In this document: piece by piece, positions 35,576-44,594 of the stretch | How the letters are laid out: every line of letters begins with the position of its first letter | Numbering within the stretch: the stretch's first letter is position 1 | Source of the DNA: JAJRXR01 sp041402005 | GTDB lineage: Bacteria > Planctomycetota > Phycisphaerae > Phycisphaerales > UBA1924 | Reading direction: 5' to 3' | Assembly: GCA_041402005.1 (NCBI GenBank) | Contig: JAWKTB010000007.1 | Location: forward strand, 186,001-250,000 | DNA: 64,000 bases | The notes under the pieces: generated by a model | The model's database searches: none | The model's input: only the letters and a program-made list of their open reading frames with translations | What the model was told of the DNA's origin: nothing | Made by a program: the position numbers and the translations under genes

Positions 35576-36010
35576 ATGATCACGCCACGCCCGAGGGGGC
35601 TTGCCCGCGCCGCACGCCGACGCCACAGCCGCCCGGGTTTCTCACTGCTCGAGATCACGCTGGTGCTGGTGATCATCGGGATGATGATGGCGGTGGCGGC
35701 GGTCAGCCTGCTGGGCAACGCCAAGCGGGCGAGCATCAAGACCACCAAGATCAGCATGACGACGATCCAGTCGGCGATCAAGAACTACATGCTCGAGCAC
35801 GCGGGCACGCCCCCGGCGAGCCTGAACGTGCTCGTGACCGACGACTACCTCGAGAACAAGGCGCTCAAGGACTCGTGGGATCAGCCCTTCTATTACACGC
35901 TGAACTCGGCCGATCAGCTGCATCCATACCAGTTGATCTCCAACGGGCCCGACAAGCAGCCCGGGACCGAGGACGACATCAACATCTGGACGATGGACCA
36001 GAAGAACTGA
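35576..36010 (+). CDS. gspG: Type II secretion major pseudopilin GspG
   Basis: 144-aa major pseudopilin. The prepilin peptidase site is RPG/FSLLEITLVLVIIGMMM, with Glu at +5 and a following hydrophobic helix. The C-terminal part keeps the GspG pattern: LKDSWDQPFYYTL in place of the DPWGNPY loop, and ISNGPDKQPGTEDDI matching the calcium-binding loop. ATG 35576 has AGGAG 9 nt upstream; an in-frame ATG 30 nt earlier is less well placed. After cleavage and assembly it would form the pseudopilus that pushes substrates through the secretin. Confidence 0.85.
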   Translation: MITPRPRGLARAARRRHSRPGFSLLEITLVLVIIGMMMAVAAVSLLGNAKRASIKTTKISMTTIQSAIKNYMLEHAGTPPASLNVLVTDDYLENKALKDSWDQPFYYTLNSADQLHPYQLISNGPDKQPGTEDDINIWTMDQKN

Positions 36011-36032
36011 GCCGCTCGGGAGGCGGCGATCC

Positions 36033-36662
36033 ATGCGCACGGGGCCGTCAGCACGCCAGGGGGCCCGACGTGGCATGACCATGCTCGAGGTCGTGCTCGC
36101 GGTCGTGCTGCTGGCGCTGCTGGCGGCGACGTTCGCGACGTCGCACTCGTACATCCATGCGGCGGCCTCGCGCGAGGCGCAGCGGCTCGGCGCCGCCGAG
36201 ATCGCCAACCGCATGATGCTCCAGTACATCGACGACAAGAAGATGCTGCCCCCCCAGTCGACCCAGCTCGACTACAACCAGCAGCGGTACCGCTGGTCGC
36301 TCGACGAGATCCCGGTGGACCTCAAGCTCGACCCGGCGGCCGCCGAGAACGAGTCGCAGCGGGGCGGCGGGCTCGGTCTCGAGCGCATCCGCATGATCGT
36401 CGTCCGCGCCTGGCTCAGCGAGGATTCGGGCGGGTCGTACATCTACACCGACTCGGTCCCCTCGATCACGCTGACGCGCCTGTTCGACCCCCTGGGCTTC
36501 GAGCATCACAGCCCGGACTCGGCCGAGCGCCAGCTCGGGACCGAGGAGGGCATCCGCGAGGTGCTCGACACGATCCTGCGCCTCCAGGGCGGCACGCAGT
36601 CGGGCGACACCTCGGGCAAGAGCGGCTCGGGCGGATCCTCGACCGGGGGGACGAAGCCGTGA
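36033..36662 (+). CDS. Minor pseudopilin (GspI-like)
   Basis: 209-aa pseudopilin with leader RRG/MTMLEVVLAVVLLALLAATFATSHSYI: cleavage after Gly, Glu at +5, hydrophobic helix. The globular part (EIANRMMLQYIDDKKMLPP...) includes a Gly/Ser-rich tail (SGDTSGKSGSGGSSTGG). Position after gspG and the RRGMTMLE leader favour the I-type minor pseudopilin, but H-type cannot be excluded. GGGAGG precedes ATG 36033. Its stop overlaps the next start (GTGA). Confidence 0.75.
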   Translation: MRTGPSARQGARRGMTMLEVVLAVVLLALLAATFATSHSYIHAAASREAQRLGAAEIANRMMLQYIDDKKMLPPQSTQLDYNQQRYRWSLDEIPVDLKLDPAAAENESQRGGGLGLERIRMIVVRAWLSEDSGGSYIYTDSVPSITLTRLFDPLGFEHHSPDSAERQLGTEEGIREVLDTILRLQGGTQSGDTSGKSGSGGSSTGGTKP

Positions 36663-37834
36663 TCGTGCGCCCGAGGGGCACAACCGGGCGATCGCGTCGG
36701 GGCTTCACGCTTCTGGAGACGATCCTCGCGAGCACGGTCGCCGCGCTCGTGCTTCTCGCGGCGCTGAGCATGTTCCTGACGCTGGCTCGGACGGAGCAAA
36801 CGCTGGCGGCCCGCTTCGACCAGACGAACGAGATGGCGTGGCTGCAGTTGACGGTTCGCCGGGCGTTACTGTCACTCGTGATGGACGAGAACACGAGCGT
36901 GGACGACGACGGGAATTGGATCGTCCCGGAGGGGCAGGATCTGCCGCCACGCGGGCGGATCATGCTCGCCCCGGACCCGCTGGCCGAGGCGTACGTGGCG
37001 ACGGGCAAGTGGAAGCGACCCGACGGCGCCGCCCAGATGCAGCGCTTCGAGGTCGTGCTGGACGCGCCGCCCGTGCCCGACGCGTTGATGGGCCCGGCGG
37101 CCGGGTGGGCGACGCGGGCGCCGGCGGACGCGATGGACTTCTCGCTCGCCGACATCGCGGGCGAGGACACCGGGGGCGTCCGTGGCGTGTTCGAGCTCCG
37201 ACCCGACGGCGTGCGCGAGCGGATCATGCGCTCGGTCGGGCTCGCCGGCGAGGACTGGCCCGTGCGCGAGGACAATGACCCCCGCGCCGGCTGGACGCTC
37301 TGGTGGCGCGAGTACTCGGTCGCGGAGATTGGCGCCTTGACCGCCGGCGGGACGCTCCAGCCCGACGACGCGACGACCCCCGAGGGCCAGGAGCGCCTGA
37401 TGCGGGCGTACCCCCTGGTGCGCGGCATCGAGGCGATCCGATGGATGATCTTCAGCGATAGCCAGCGGACCGAGGCGTACGCCGCGCTCGCGCAGAAGGA
37501 CTTGCCCGCGTACATCGAGCTCGAGGTCCGCACGACGACGGGCAAGTACGCCAACTGGATGTTCGAGGTCGCCTGGCGGATCGGCGCCGACCCGAGCGAG
37601 GACGAGACCACCACGACCACCACCGACACCGACGAGGACGCGGGGAACTCGACCCAGATCCAGGGCGGGGGCGCCGGGGGTCCGGGCGGCGGGGGCGGAC
37701 GGCGCGGCCCGGGCGGAGCTCGGACCCGCGGCGGGCAGGGTGACGTGTTCTCCGTCCAGCGGGGCCAGGCGGGCCAGATGGGCCAGCCGCGAGTGCAGCG
37801 CCCGCCGCCGCCACCGCCGGGGAACAGCCCATGA
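36659..37834 (+). CDS. Minor pseudopilin (GspJ-like) with Gly/Pro-rich tail
   Basis: 391-aa pseudopilin starting at GTG 36659, which overlaps the previous stop. The leader RRG/FTLLETILASTVAALVLLAALSMFL has Glu at +5. The globular domain (TEQTLAARFDQTNEMAWLQLTVRRALL, GIEAIRWMIFSDS) resembles the J-type tip subunit. The last ~80 residues are unusual: an acidic/Thr segment (EDETTTTTTDTDEDAG) then a Gly-, Arg- and Pro-rich tail ending PPPPPPGNSP, probably disordered. It overlaps the next ORF by 4 nt. Confidence 0.75.
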   Translation: MIVRPRGTTGRSRRGFTLLETILASTVAALVLLAALSMFLTLARTEQTLAARFDQTNEMAWLQLTVRRALLSLVMDENTSVDDDGNWIVPEGQDLPPRGRIMLAPDPLAEAYVATGKWKRPDGAAQMQRFEVVLDAPPVPDALMGPAAGWATRAPADAMDFSLADIAGEDTGGVRGVFELRPDGVRERIMRSVGLAGEDWPVREDNDPRAGWTLWWREYSVAEIGALTAGGTLQPDDATTPEGQERLMRAYPLVRGIEAIRWMIFSDSQRTEAYAALAQKDLPAYIELEVRTTTGKYANWMFEVAWRIGADPSEDETTTTTTDTDEDAGNSTQIQGGGAGGPGGGGGRRGPGGARTRGGQGDVFSVQRGQAGQMGQPRVQRPPPPPPGNSP

Positions 37835-38700
37835 GCCTGCACGTCGCCAAGCTCGGACGGTCGCCCGGTCGGCGCGCGTTCGTGATGCCGATCGTCGTGC
37901 TGCTGACGTTGGTCGTCGGCCTGGCGATCGGTGTCTTCGTGGCGCGCCAGGGGGTGCAGAACCGAACGGTCGCCCGCCAGATGACCTCCTACCAGGAGTA
38001 CCACGCCGGTCGCGGCTTGCAGGAGGCGATCGGCGCCTGGCTGCGCCGCCTCAACTCGCGCGAGATCCCCGACGCGATCAGCGAGAACGGGCACGCGATG
38101 GACATCCTCCTGCCCGACGGCTCGGTCGCCAGCGTCTACGTCCAGGACGGGCAGGGGCAGATCCTGGCGAGCCTGGGCGGGCTCGACGGCGAGTCGCTCG
38201 AGGGGACCGCCCGGATGCTCGACGCCCTGCTCACGATCTCGGACACCGAGACCTACCGGGCGAACACCCGGCGCGTCGGCTCCTGGCAGGTCAGCCCCAA
38301 CGCCGCCTCCGAGGTCGCACTGCGGGCCATTCTCGCCTCGCAGATCGCCGACGAGCGGACCGCGGCGTCGGCGGCGGCGCGGATCGTGGACGAGCGCAAG
38401 GACGGGCGTCTGACCCGCTCGCAGGTGCAGTACGCCCTGGAGCAGTCCGGGGTGACCGAGGGCCAGGAGACCGTGCTGGCGCGGATCTTCACGTACCAGC
38501 CCGAGCTCTGGTTCATCCGCGTCGAGCTGACGCCCAAGGGGACCAGGCACGTGGCGGCGAGGTACGGCGGGCTGGCGTACATCGGATCGAGCACAACGCA
38601 GGGCATGACCGGCAAGTCCGGCATGTTCCTGACCTGGGAGAACCTCGGCGGGGGCGACGAGTGGACCCCCCCCGGGCCAGGGTGGGTAACGATGGTGTAA
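37831..38700 (+). CDS. GspK-like minor pseudopilin
   Basis: 289-aa protein with an N-terminal hydrophobic helix (RRAFVMPIVVLLTLVVGLAIGVFVARQGV). It lacks the Glu at +5, as GspK proteins do, since GspK caps the pseudopilus tip. The helix-rich region (YHAGRGLQEAIGAWLRRLN) and the later SAM-like segment fit GspK. C-terminal strands include AARYGGLAYIGSS. Its ATGA overlap with the previous gene indicates translational coupling. Assignment rests on position and fold pattern more than on strong motifs. Confidence 0.68.
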   Translation: MSLHVAKLGRSPGRRAFVMPIVVLLTLVVGLAIGVFVARQGVQNRTVARQMTSYQEYHAGRGLQEAIGAWLRRLNSREIPDAISENGHAMDILLPDGSVASVYVQDGQGQILASLGGLDGESLEGTARMLDALLTISDTETYRANTRRVGSWQVSPNAASEVALRAILASQIADERTAASAAARIVDERKDGRLTRSQVQYALEQSGVTEGQETVLARIFTYQPELWFIRVELTPKGTRHVAARYGGLAYIGSSTTQGMTGKSGMFLTWENLGGGDEWTPPGPGWVTMV

Positions 38701-38757
38701 GCTGTTGGCAAGCCCGGACGGAGCCGGGCGTTGGGCCGCGCCCAAGGAGGCGCACAC

Positions 38758-39555
38758 ATGAGCGGCAGAGCGAAGGTCAGACGGATCACAATCGGGGCGC
38801 AGGCGGCGGCGGCGGTGATGACGCTGGCGCTGGTCGCCGTCATCGTCGTCGGCGCCCAGGTCGGCGCCAAGGGCGAGCGAGAGACGGTCAAGATCGAGCC
38901 CGTGCTCGCCGGCGGGGGCGAGGCGTCCCAGACACCCTCCGGGCCGACCCTCGACCAGTCGAAGGTGGACTACGCGGGGATCGCCGAGCGTCTCAAGCAG
39001 ATGAGGAACGCCCCGATACCTCAGCCGCCCCCGACGACCGACAACCAGAATCCGGGCACAATCGAGCCCCCGAAGCAGGCCGACACGGGCGAGATCAAGT
39101 ACCTGGGCATGATCACGATCGGGCTGCGTCGCTCGGCGCTGCTGAACGTGGACGGCGTGCAGCGGGTCGTGGTGCAGGGCGCGACGATCAGCCGCCCGGG
39201 CGGGGCGGAGGTCCGGGTCTACAGCGTGCAGGCGGACTACGTGGTGCTCTCTGAAGGGCGTGAGCGCCGGCGCGTCGAGAAGGCCGAGCGAGGCAAGTCG
39301 ATGGTCACGAAGGTGGACCCGTCGGCGGTCGCGCCCTCGCCGGCCCCGTCGGCGCGACCAGCCCAGGCGACGACGCTGAACGCCGCGGGTCGCAACGGCG
39401 CGGAGGCCACCCCGCGCGAGGACTTCGAGACGCGCCGTTACGACGCGATCCAGAAGGCCCTCGCCGAGGGGCGGATCGATCAGGAGGACGCCAACCGCAT
39501 GCTCGAACGGATCGAGCGGATGCGGCAGGAGCGTGAGAATCCGGGCGACCACTAG
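38758..39555 (+). CDS. GspC/PilP-like secretion component
   Basis: 265-aa protein with one N-terminal TM helix (GAQAAAAVMTLALVAVIVVGAQV), a Pro-rich linker, and a small beta domain EIKYLGMITIGLRRSALLNVDGVQRVVVQGATI...VYSVQADYVVLSEG. This resembles the HR domain of GspC or the pilotin-like PilP fold that contacts the secretin. The C-terminal ~60 residues are charged and helical (FETRRYDAIQKALAEGRIDQEDANRMLERIERM). AAGGAGG lies before ATG 38758. It is probably the periplasmic link between inner-membrane platform and outer-membrane secretin. Confidence 0.65.
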   Translation: MSGRAKVRRITIGAQAAAAVMTLALVAVIVVGAQVGAKGERETVKIEPVLAGGGEASQTPSGPTLDQSKVDYAGIAERLKQMRNAPIPQPPPTTDNQNPGTIEPPKQADTGEIKYLGMITIGLRRSALLNVDGVQRVVVQGATISRPGGAEVRVYSVQADYVVLSEGRERRRVEKAERGKSMVTKVDPSAVAPSPAPSARPAQATTLNAAGRNGAEATPREDFETRRYDAIQKALAEGRIDQEDANRMLERIERMRQERENPGDH

Positions 39556-39567
39556 GCGAGGGACCGC

Positions 39568-41160
39568 GTGGGCGGACGGATCTGCTACATGTCGAGGGGC
39601 GATCGGGGGGCCCTCGTCCGCGCGCTGCGTCTTGTCGGCGAGCGGACGAGCGACTCGTGGACCGCGCCGACTTCCGATCCGCGTCGCGCGATCGGCTCGG
39701 GCGCGGAGTGGGTGCGTGACCGCCTCGTCGCCCTCGCTGCCAGTAACGGACGCTCGGCCAAGGTGCTCGATCGCATCTGCCTGGATGTGGACGGGTCAGC
39801 CTGCTCATGGGTGAGTGCGACCGGGACAGACCGTCGGATGGTGCGGGCGCTGATCGAGGGCGCCGCGGGCGCGATGGACGCCGACGAGGGCGGGCCTGGC
39901 GCCTCGTCACGCTTCCCGGATCTGCCCGACGAGACGGACTACGAACCCCTCGCGTCGAGCAGCGCGATGGAGGGTGGGGTCGGGGCGTCGGCGCGGATCG
40001 GCGTGATCGCGACGCCGGACGTCGCGGCACGTCTCATGCTCGACGAGCTGGACTCGCTGGGAGTGCGCGTCGGGGGGGTGATGTCGGTCTGGCAGGCGCT
40101 GGCGTCGGCGTGGGACGCCCCGGACGTCGGGGCGGGGGGCGTGCGGGCCGACCGGATCGTCGCGGACGAGCGTCCGATGACCGCCGTCGTCGCGGTCGAT
40201 CCCGAGGGGTCGCGCGTGGTCTGGGTGTGGTCGGAGCACGGGCGCCCGCTGGCGGCGGGCTCGATCCGTCTCTCCAAGGCGCGCTCGTCGGGGGACGAAT
40301 CGAGCGGGCGGATCGGCGAGGAGCCGGCGAGCACGCTGGGCGAGCAGGACATCGCCCGCCTCGCGCTCGAGTGGCTGAGCTGGTCGGCGCAGATCGGACG
40401 GACGCCGGCACGGGCGGTCTGCATCGGGCCCTTCGGACGCCTCGACGAGTCGGTCGAGGACGTGCTGGACGCCGGTGGGGCGGCCAGGGCGTTGGCGACG
40501 GTCTGGCCCGGCGCGAGCGTGGACGTGCTCGAGGAGTCCGATCCGATCGGGCGGACGCTGACGATGCTCGCCGAGCGTGGCGAGGCGCGGGACGTCGGCG
40601 AGTTGGGCGAGCTGGCGACCAGGCCCGGGCGGGCGCACCGCTCGATGTACATCTGGCTGTCGGGCGCCCTGGCGCTTGGCGGGATCGCGGCCGGCGTCAT
40701 GGCGTTCCAGCTCTGGTCCTCGGCGTCGGACCTGAAGGCCCAGCGCGACCAGATCAACGCCAACCGTGTCGAGATACTCAATGAAGTCGGGCTTGATCGC
40801 GAGAAGTGGAAGCAGGCGCTGCTCGAGCTTCAGTCGATCCACGGGGCGCTCTACGGCCAGCAGAACAATGTCCGGGCCGAGCCGATCATGCCCGTCATGG
40901 CCGCGTTCGACCGCCTCACGTTCGTGCTCGCCAATCCGGACTGGGACCTGGTGACGATCTCGGTGGGTTCGACCGCGGTGTCGGTGCGGGTGACGGTCCC
41001 GGACGTGCGGACCGCGGAGCAGCTCGAGCAGGCGGTGCTGTCGATCACGGCCGGGCTGCTCGAATGGACGCCGATGGACAAGCGTGAGCGCGCCGGGGCG
41101 GTGGACTGCAACCTGACGGGGACGTGGTCCGCCGCGGCCCGCGAGAGGGCGACGCCATGA
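39568..41160 (+). CDS. GspL/PilM-N-like secretion component
   Basis: 530-aa protein starting at GTG. The long cytoplasmic part has the actin-like pattern of GspL/PilM (ASARIGVIATPDVAARLMLDELDSLGV, MTAVVAVDPEGSRVVWVWSEHG, VCIGPFGRLDE). A single TM helix (SMYIWLSGALALGGIAAGVMAFQLW, ~360-385) is followed by a periplasmic coiled coil (LKAQRDQINANRVEIL) and a ferredoxin-like C-terminus (AAFDRLTFVLANPDWDLVTISV...VRVTVPDVRTAEQLEQAVL), as in GspL or fused PilM-PilN. It overlaps the next gene by 4 nt. Confidence 0.7.
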   Translation: MGGRICYMSRGDRGALVRALRLVGERTSDSWTAPTSDPRRAIGSGAEWVRDRLVALAASNGRSAKVLDRICLDVDGSACSWVSATGTDRRMVRALIEGAAGAMDADEGGPGASSRFPDLPDETDYEPLASSSAMEGGVGASARIGVIATPDVAARLMLDELDSLGVRVGGVMSVWQALASAWDAPDVGAGGVRADRIVADERPMTAVVAVDPEGSRVVWVWSEHGRPLAAGSIRLSKARSSGDESSGRIGEEPASTLGEQDIARLALEWLSWSAQIGRTPARAVCIGPFGRLDESVEDVLDAGGAARALATVWPGASVDVLEESDPIGRTLTMLAERGEARDVGELGELATRPGRAHRSMYIWLSGALALGGIAAGVMAFQLWSSASDLKAQRDQINANRVEILNEVGLDREKWKQALLELQSIHGALYGQQNNVRAEPIMPVMAAFDRLTFVLANPDWDLVTISVGSTAVSVRVTVPDVRTAEQLEQAVLSITAGLLEWTPMDKRERAGAVDCNLTGTWSAAARERATP

Positions 41161-41723
41161 GCGCCCTGGGCGAGATCCGGGCGATGAGCCCGGACGACCG
41201 GTACGACCTGGCGTCGAGCGCGCGGGCGGCGGAGCGGCGTAACCGCCCCAAGCACCTGCTCGCGCTCTCGGGGGCGATGCTGGCGCTGGGGCTTCTCTTG
41301 CTGCTTGTCGCGTGGGGGTCGCGGGCGGCCTCGGCGCGCGCGACCGCCAACCAGGAGCGCGAGCTGGAGCAGATCGCCAAGCTGTCGTCGGAGATCGTCG
41401 CGAAGCGACGTTTGGTCGAGGAGCAGGAGGGCGGGGGCGACGAGGGGCGGATCCCGGACAGCCGCGTGCGCGAGCTCGCGGTCCGCGCCGGGATGACGAC
41501 GGTGCCGCCGATCGCCGAGGTGCGTACAGACTCCTCGAACAACGCGGTGCGTCGTCGCTACAAGTACGCGGTGAAGGAGGAGTCGCTCGAGCCGATGCTC
41601 GAGTGGGTGCGCCTGGTGCTCAGCGAGTTCCGCGGCGCGTGGGTGCACGAGATCGAGATCAAGCCCTCGGGGCGCCAGTGGAGCCTCGAGGTGTCATTCG
41701 CCAGATGGGAGCAGACGAGTTGA
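41157..41723 (+). CDS. GspM/PilO-like secretion component
   Basis: 188-aa single-pass membrane protein. The TM helix (HLLALSGAMLALGLLLLLVAW, ~38-58) is followed by a coiled coil (RATANQERELEQIAKLSSEIVAKRRLVEEQE) and a small C-terminal alpha/beta domain, the layout of GspM/PilO. It overlaps the L-like gene (ATGA), so the L-M pair is coupled as in type II systems. No enzymatic residues are expected. Confidence 0.65.
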   Translation: MSALGEIRAMSPDDRYDLASSARAAERRNRPKHLLALSGAMLALGLLLLLVAWGSRAASARATANQERELEQIAKLSSEIVAKRRLVEEQEGGGDEGRIPDSRVRELAVRAGMTTVPPIAEVRTDSSNNAVRRRYKYAVKEESLEPMLEWVRLVLSEFRGAWVHEIEIKPSGRQWSLEVSFARWEQTS

Positions 41724-41749
41724 TGTGCGAGCGCAAGGGAGGCGTCGGA

Positions 41750-42364
41750 ATGGTTCGCAGGACGCGGGTGGTCGCGGCGTCGCTCATGCTGGGCGCGGCG
41801 GCGGTGGCGCTGGGGTGCGCGTCGTCGGCGAGGCCCCGCGACCCGGCGATGATCTCGCCCGAGCGGCGCCACAGCGAGGCGGTCAAGGCCGCGGGCGAGG
41901 CCGAGAAGCTCGCCAACAGCGGGCGCATCGACGAGGCGATCGCGAAGTACCAGGAGGCGCTCGCGATGGCGGGCGACCTCCAGGGCGCCTGGAACAACCT
42001 GGGCGAGCTGTACATGCGCCGGGGCGACTATGCGGACGCGGTCAGCGCCTTCGGCGTCGCGGCGGACCTCGTCCCCACCGATCCCCGCCCCCTGTACAAC
42101 TCCGGGCTCGTCTACCAGAAGGTCGGCTGGGCCAAGGACGCGATGGAGCAGTACGCGCGGGCGCTGGAGAGAGACCCGAGCATGCAGGACGCCCTGCGCG
42201 GGCACACGGTCGCCGCCGACATGCTCGCCTACGCCGACCAGAAGACGCTCGACTACATCCGGCGGGGCCTGCTGCGCGAGAAGGACCCGACGTGGCGGGC
42301 GTTCTTCGAGCGCCAGCGCTTCAGGGTCGAGGCGCAGATGCGGTCCGAGGCGGAGCGGAACTGA
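41750..42364 (+). CDS. TPR lipoprotein at end of secretion cluster
   Basis: 204-aa lipoprotein with lipobox VALGC (signal MVRRTRVVAASLMLGAAAVALGC). Two to three tetratricopeptide repeats follow (AEKLANSGRIDEAIAKYQEALAMAG, AWNNLGELYMRRGDYADAVSAFGVAADLVPTDP, PLYNSGLVYQKVGWAKDAMEQYARALERDPS). By analogy with pilotin/PilF-type TPR lipoproteins it may help secretin assembly (inference). ATG 41750 with GGGAGG upstream is preferred over ATG 41723, which overlaps the previous stop. Only 9 nt separate it from the convergent phoH gene. Confidence 0.75.
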   Translation: MVRRTRVVAASLMLGAAAVALGCASSARPRDPAMISPERRHSEAVKAAGEAEKLANSGRIDEAIAKYQEALAMAGDLQGAWNNLGELYMRRGDYADAVSAFGVAADLVPTDPRPLYNSGLVYQKVGWAKDAMEQYARALERDPSMQDALRGHTVAADMLAYADQKTLDYIRRGLLREKDPTWRAFFERQRFRVEAQMRSEAERN

Positions 42365-42373
42365 GCAGGCGTT

Positions 42374-43945
42374 TTAGAGACGCTGTGCCGCCAAGCTCGC
42401 CAGCTCGCTCCGCTCGCTCTTGCTGAGCGTGACGTGCCCGACGACGCCCAGGCCCCGCATCTTCTCGACGGCGTATGAGAGGCCGTTGCTCGAGCGGTCC
42501 AGGTAAGGGTTGTCGATCTGTCCGATGTCGCCCGTGAGCACCAGCTTGGTGCCCTCGCCGACGCGTGAGGCGATGGTCTTGACCTCGTGGGGGGTGAGGT
42601 TCTGGGCCTCGTCCACGATCATGAACTGGTGGGGGATCGAGCGACCCCGGATGTAGGTGAGGGGCTCGAGGACGAGCTTGCCGTCGGCGACGAGCTTGTC
42701 CATGCGTTGCTCGGCGCCGAGGGACTCGGCGTTCTGGTTCGGGCTCCCACGCGTCGACAGCAAGTATGAAAGGTTGTCGAAGATCGGCTGCATCCAGGCG
42801 AAGAGCTTCTCGTCCTTGTCGCCCGGGAGGTACCCGATGTCGCGCCCCATCGGCATGATCGGGCGGGCGACCAGGAGCTTGTCGTAGCGCTGCTCGGTGA
42901 AGACCTTGGCCATGCCGGCGGCCAGGGCGAGCAGGGTCTTGCCCGTGCCCGCCGACCCGAGCAGCGTGACCATCTTGATCTCGTCGTCGAGGAGGAGGTC
43001 GAGGGCCATGGTCTGCTGGACGTTGCGGGCCATGACGCCGAAGGTCGGACGCTTCTGGCCCGTGACCGGGATGAGGTGGTCGGTGTCCGCGAGGCGCCGC
43101 CCGAGGCCCGAGTGCGCCTCATCCTCGATGTCGTGGAGGATGACGTACTGGTTTGGGTTGAGCGCTCGCGTGTAGGGCTCGGCGTTCTCCGGGGTGACGG
43201 TCAGCGCCGGCGCCAGTCGCTCCAGGGGGAGCATCCGGTCGCGGTACAGGTCGTCGATCAGCGCCCGCTCGGCGTCGGCGTCGAGGTACCCCGTGTACAG
43301 GCGGTCCGCGTCGACCTTCTGGTTCTCGAAGTCCTCGGTGCGGATGCCCAACGCATCAGACTTGATCCGGGCCGACAGGTCCTTGGAGACGAAGACCGCG
43401 TTCTTGCCCTCCTGCTGGTGCAGGCGCCAGGCAACGGCGATGATCTTGTTGTCGGGCGTGTCCTCGGCGATGACGGGCGGGCGCTCGTACTCGTTGACGT
43501 CGATGGCGATGGTGCCGACGCCGTGCGAGCTCCCGGGCGCCGACGCCGGCAGGTCCAGCCCCGCCCAGCTCACGCCCTCGGTCAGCTTGCCCAACTCGCG
43601 GAGGCGGTCGAGGTAGCGGATGCACTCGCGGGCGGCGCGCCCGATGTCGTCCTCGCGCCGCTTCATCTTGTCGAGCTCTTCGATGACGGGGTAGGGGATG
43701 ACGATGTGGTTCTCTTCGAAGACGAAAAGGGCGCCAGGGTTGTGGAGAAGGACGTTGGTGTCGAGCACGAAGTGCTTGACGAGGGCGGAGTCGTCGGGCT
43801 TGGCGCGGGCGCTGGGCGTGGGGGACGGGCTCTGGGTCGAGGGTGGGGTGGGCGAGGCGCGACGGGCGCCCGACTCGGCGCGGGTCCGTGGCGTCCCGGC
43901 GCTTGTGGCGCGCTCTGGTGGGACGTCGGTGGCGCGATCGCCCAT
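42374..43945 (-). CDS. PIN-PhoH family ATPase
   Basis: 523-aa cytoplasmic protein that fuses a PIN nuclease-like domain to a PhoH ATPase. After a ~55-residue Ser/Pro/Thr-rich start, the PIN domain opens HFVLDTNVLLHNPGAL and continues PVIEELDKMK, with the acidic residues expected at its metal site. The PhoH part has Walker A GSAGTGKT and Walker B FMIVDEAQN, plus LTGDIGQIDNPY. Relatives act in RNA metabolism as helicase/ribonuclease pairs, but the role here is unproven. ATG 43945 is preceded by AAGGAGGT; a longer open frame upstream has no family sequence. TATGCT at 44014-44019 is a likely promoter. Confidence 0.88.
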   Translation of the reverse strand: MGDRATDVPPERATSAGTPRTRAESGARRASPTPPSTQSPSPTPSARAKPDDSALVKHFVLDTNVLLHNPGALFVFEENHIVIPYPVIEELDKMKRREDDIGRAARECIRYLDRLRELGKLTEGVSWAGLDLPASAPGSSHGVGTIAIDVNEYERPPVIAEDTPDNKIIAVAWRLHQQEGKNAVFVSKDLSARIKSDALGIRTEDFENQKVDADRLYTGYLDADAERALIDDLYRDRMLPLERLAPALTVTPENAEPYTRALNPNQYVILHDIEDEAHSGLGRRLADTDHLIPVTGQKRPTFGVMARNVQQTMALDLLLDDEIKMVTLLGSAGTGKTLLALAAGMAKVFTEQRYDKLLVARPIMPMGRDIGYLPGDKDEKLFAWMQPIFDNLSYLLSTRGSPNQNAESLGAEQRMDKLVADGKLVLEPLTYIRGRSIPHQFMIVDEAQNLTPHEVKTIASRVGEGTKLVLTGDIGQIDNPYLDRSSNGLSYAVEKMRGLGVVGHVTLSKSERSELASLAAQRL

Positions 43946-44013
43946 CTGCCGGAGACCTCCTTGCCCGCCCGGGCGCCACTGATGGGCGAGCCGGGCCCGT
44001 TCCTCCTCAGGGC

Positions 44014-44019
44014 AGCATA
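44014..44019 (-). promoter_or_regulatory. -10-like TATGCT upstream of phoH
   Basis: TATGCT on the minus strand, 68 nt before ATG 43945. The leader contains GAGGAGG and AAGGAGGT. Confidence 0.35.
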
Positions 44020-44051
44020 CCGACTTCATCGGGCCCGACGACCCCGGGGGG

Positions 44052-44564
44052 TTAGCTCCAGAACGCGTCGACGACCAAGATGAGCGCAATAACACACGCG
44101 AACACAGTCTTGACAAGGGCGGAGAGGAGGCGGGCGGCGGCGGCCCCGCCCCCGGCCTTGGTCGAGTCCACCCAGGTCCGCTGCGAGATCCCCCGCTCCC
44201 CGATGATCGCGCCCAGCCCCGCCCCCAGGACCGCCCCGGCCAGCGACCCGAAGATCGGGATCGGGATGAAGAACGACCCGAGGATCAGCCCGACGATGGA
44301 CCCGAGGATCGAGCCCCAGGCGCCCGCGCGGGTCCCCCCGGCGCGCTTGGCGCCCGCGGCGGAGGCAACGAACTCGACCCATTCGGCCGCGAGCCCGAGC
44401 ACGATCGCGCCGCCGATGGTCCACCACGACAGCATGCTCGGTTGCCAGAGCTGACACCCCAGCGCGATCGCGATCATCACCCAGATTCCGGGCAACGTGA
44501 TCGCGGTCAGACAGACCCCGACCAAGGCGCCCAGCGCGACGATGGAAGCGGCGACGTAAATCAT
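44052..44564 (-). CDS. DUF456-like small membrane protein
   Basis: 170-aa protein with four hydrophobic segments. ITLPGIWVMIAIALGCQ, AAEWVEFVASAAGAKRAGGTRAGAWGSILGSIVGLILGSF and PIPIFGSLAGAVLGAGLGAIIGE match the DUF456 family of Gly-rich inner-membrane proteins. Function unknown. The gene begins 31 nt after the stop of the upstream membrane-protein gene and is probably cotranscribed with it. No Shine-Dalgarno is evident. Confidence 0.75.
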   Translation of the reverse strand: MIYVAASIVALGALVGVCLTAITLPGIWVMIAIALGCQLWQPSMLSWWTIGGAIVLGLAAEWVEFVASAAGAKRAGGTRAGAWGSILGSIVGLILGSFFIPIPIFGSLAGAVLGAGLGAIIGERGISQRTWVDSTKAGGGAAAARLLSALVKTVFACVIALILVVDAFWS

Positions 44565-44594
44565 GGACTGCGTCCCGGCGGGGCGTGATTCCCG

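Noticed and set aside
37600..37830. CRISPR-like or tandem DNA repeat in the Gly/Pro-rich region
   Set aside because: Repetition is at amino-acid composition level only; no regular spacer-repeat spacing.
36466..39552. 1028-codon open frame antisense to the pseudopilin genes
   Set aside because: Shadow of the secretion operon; no motif, no start context, and the sense genes are overlapping and coherent.
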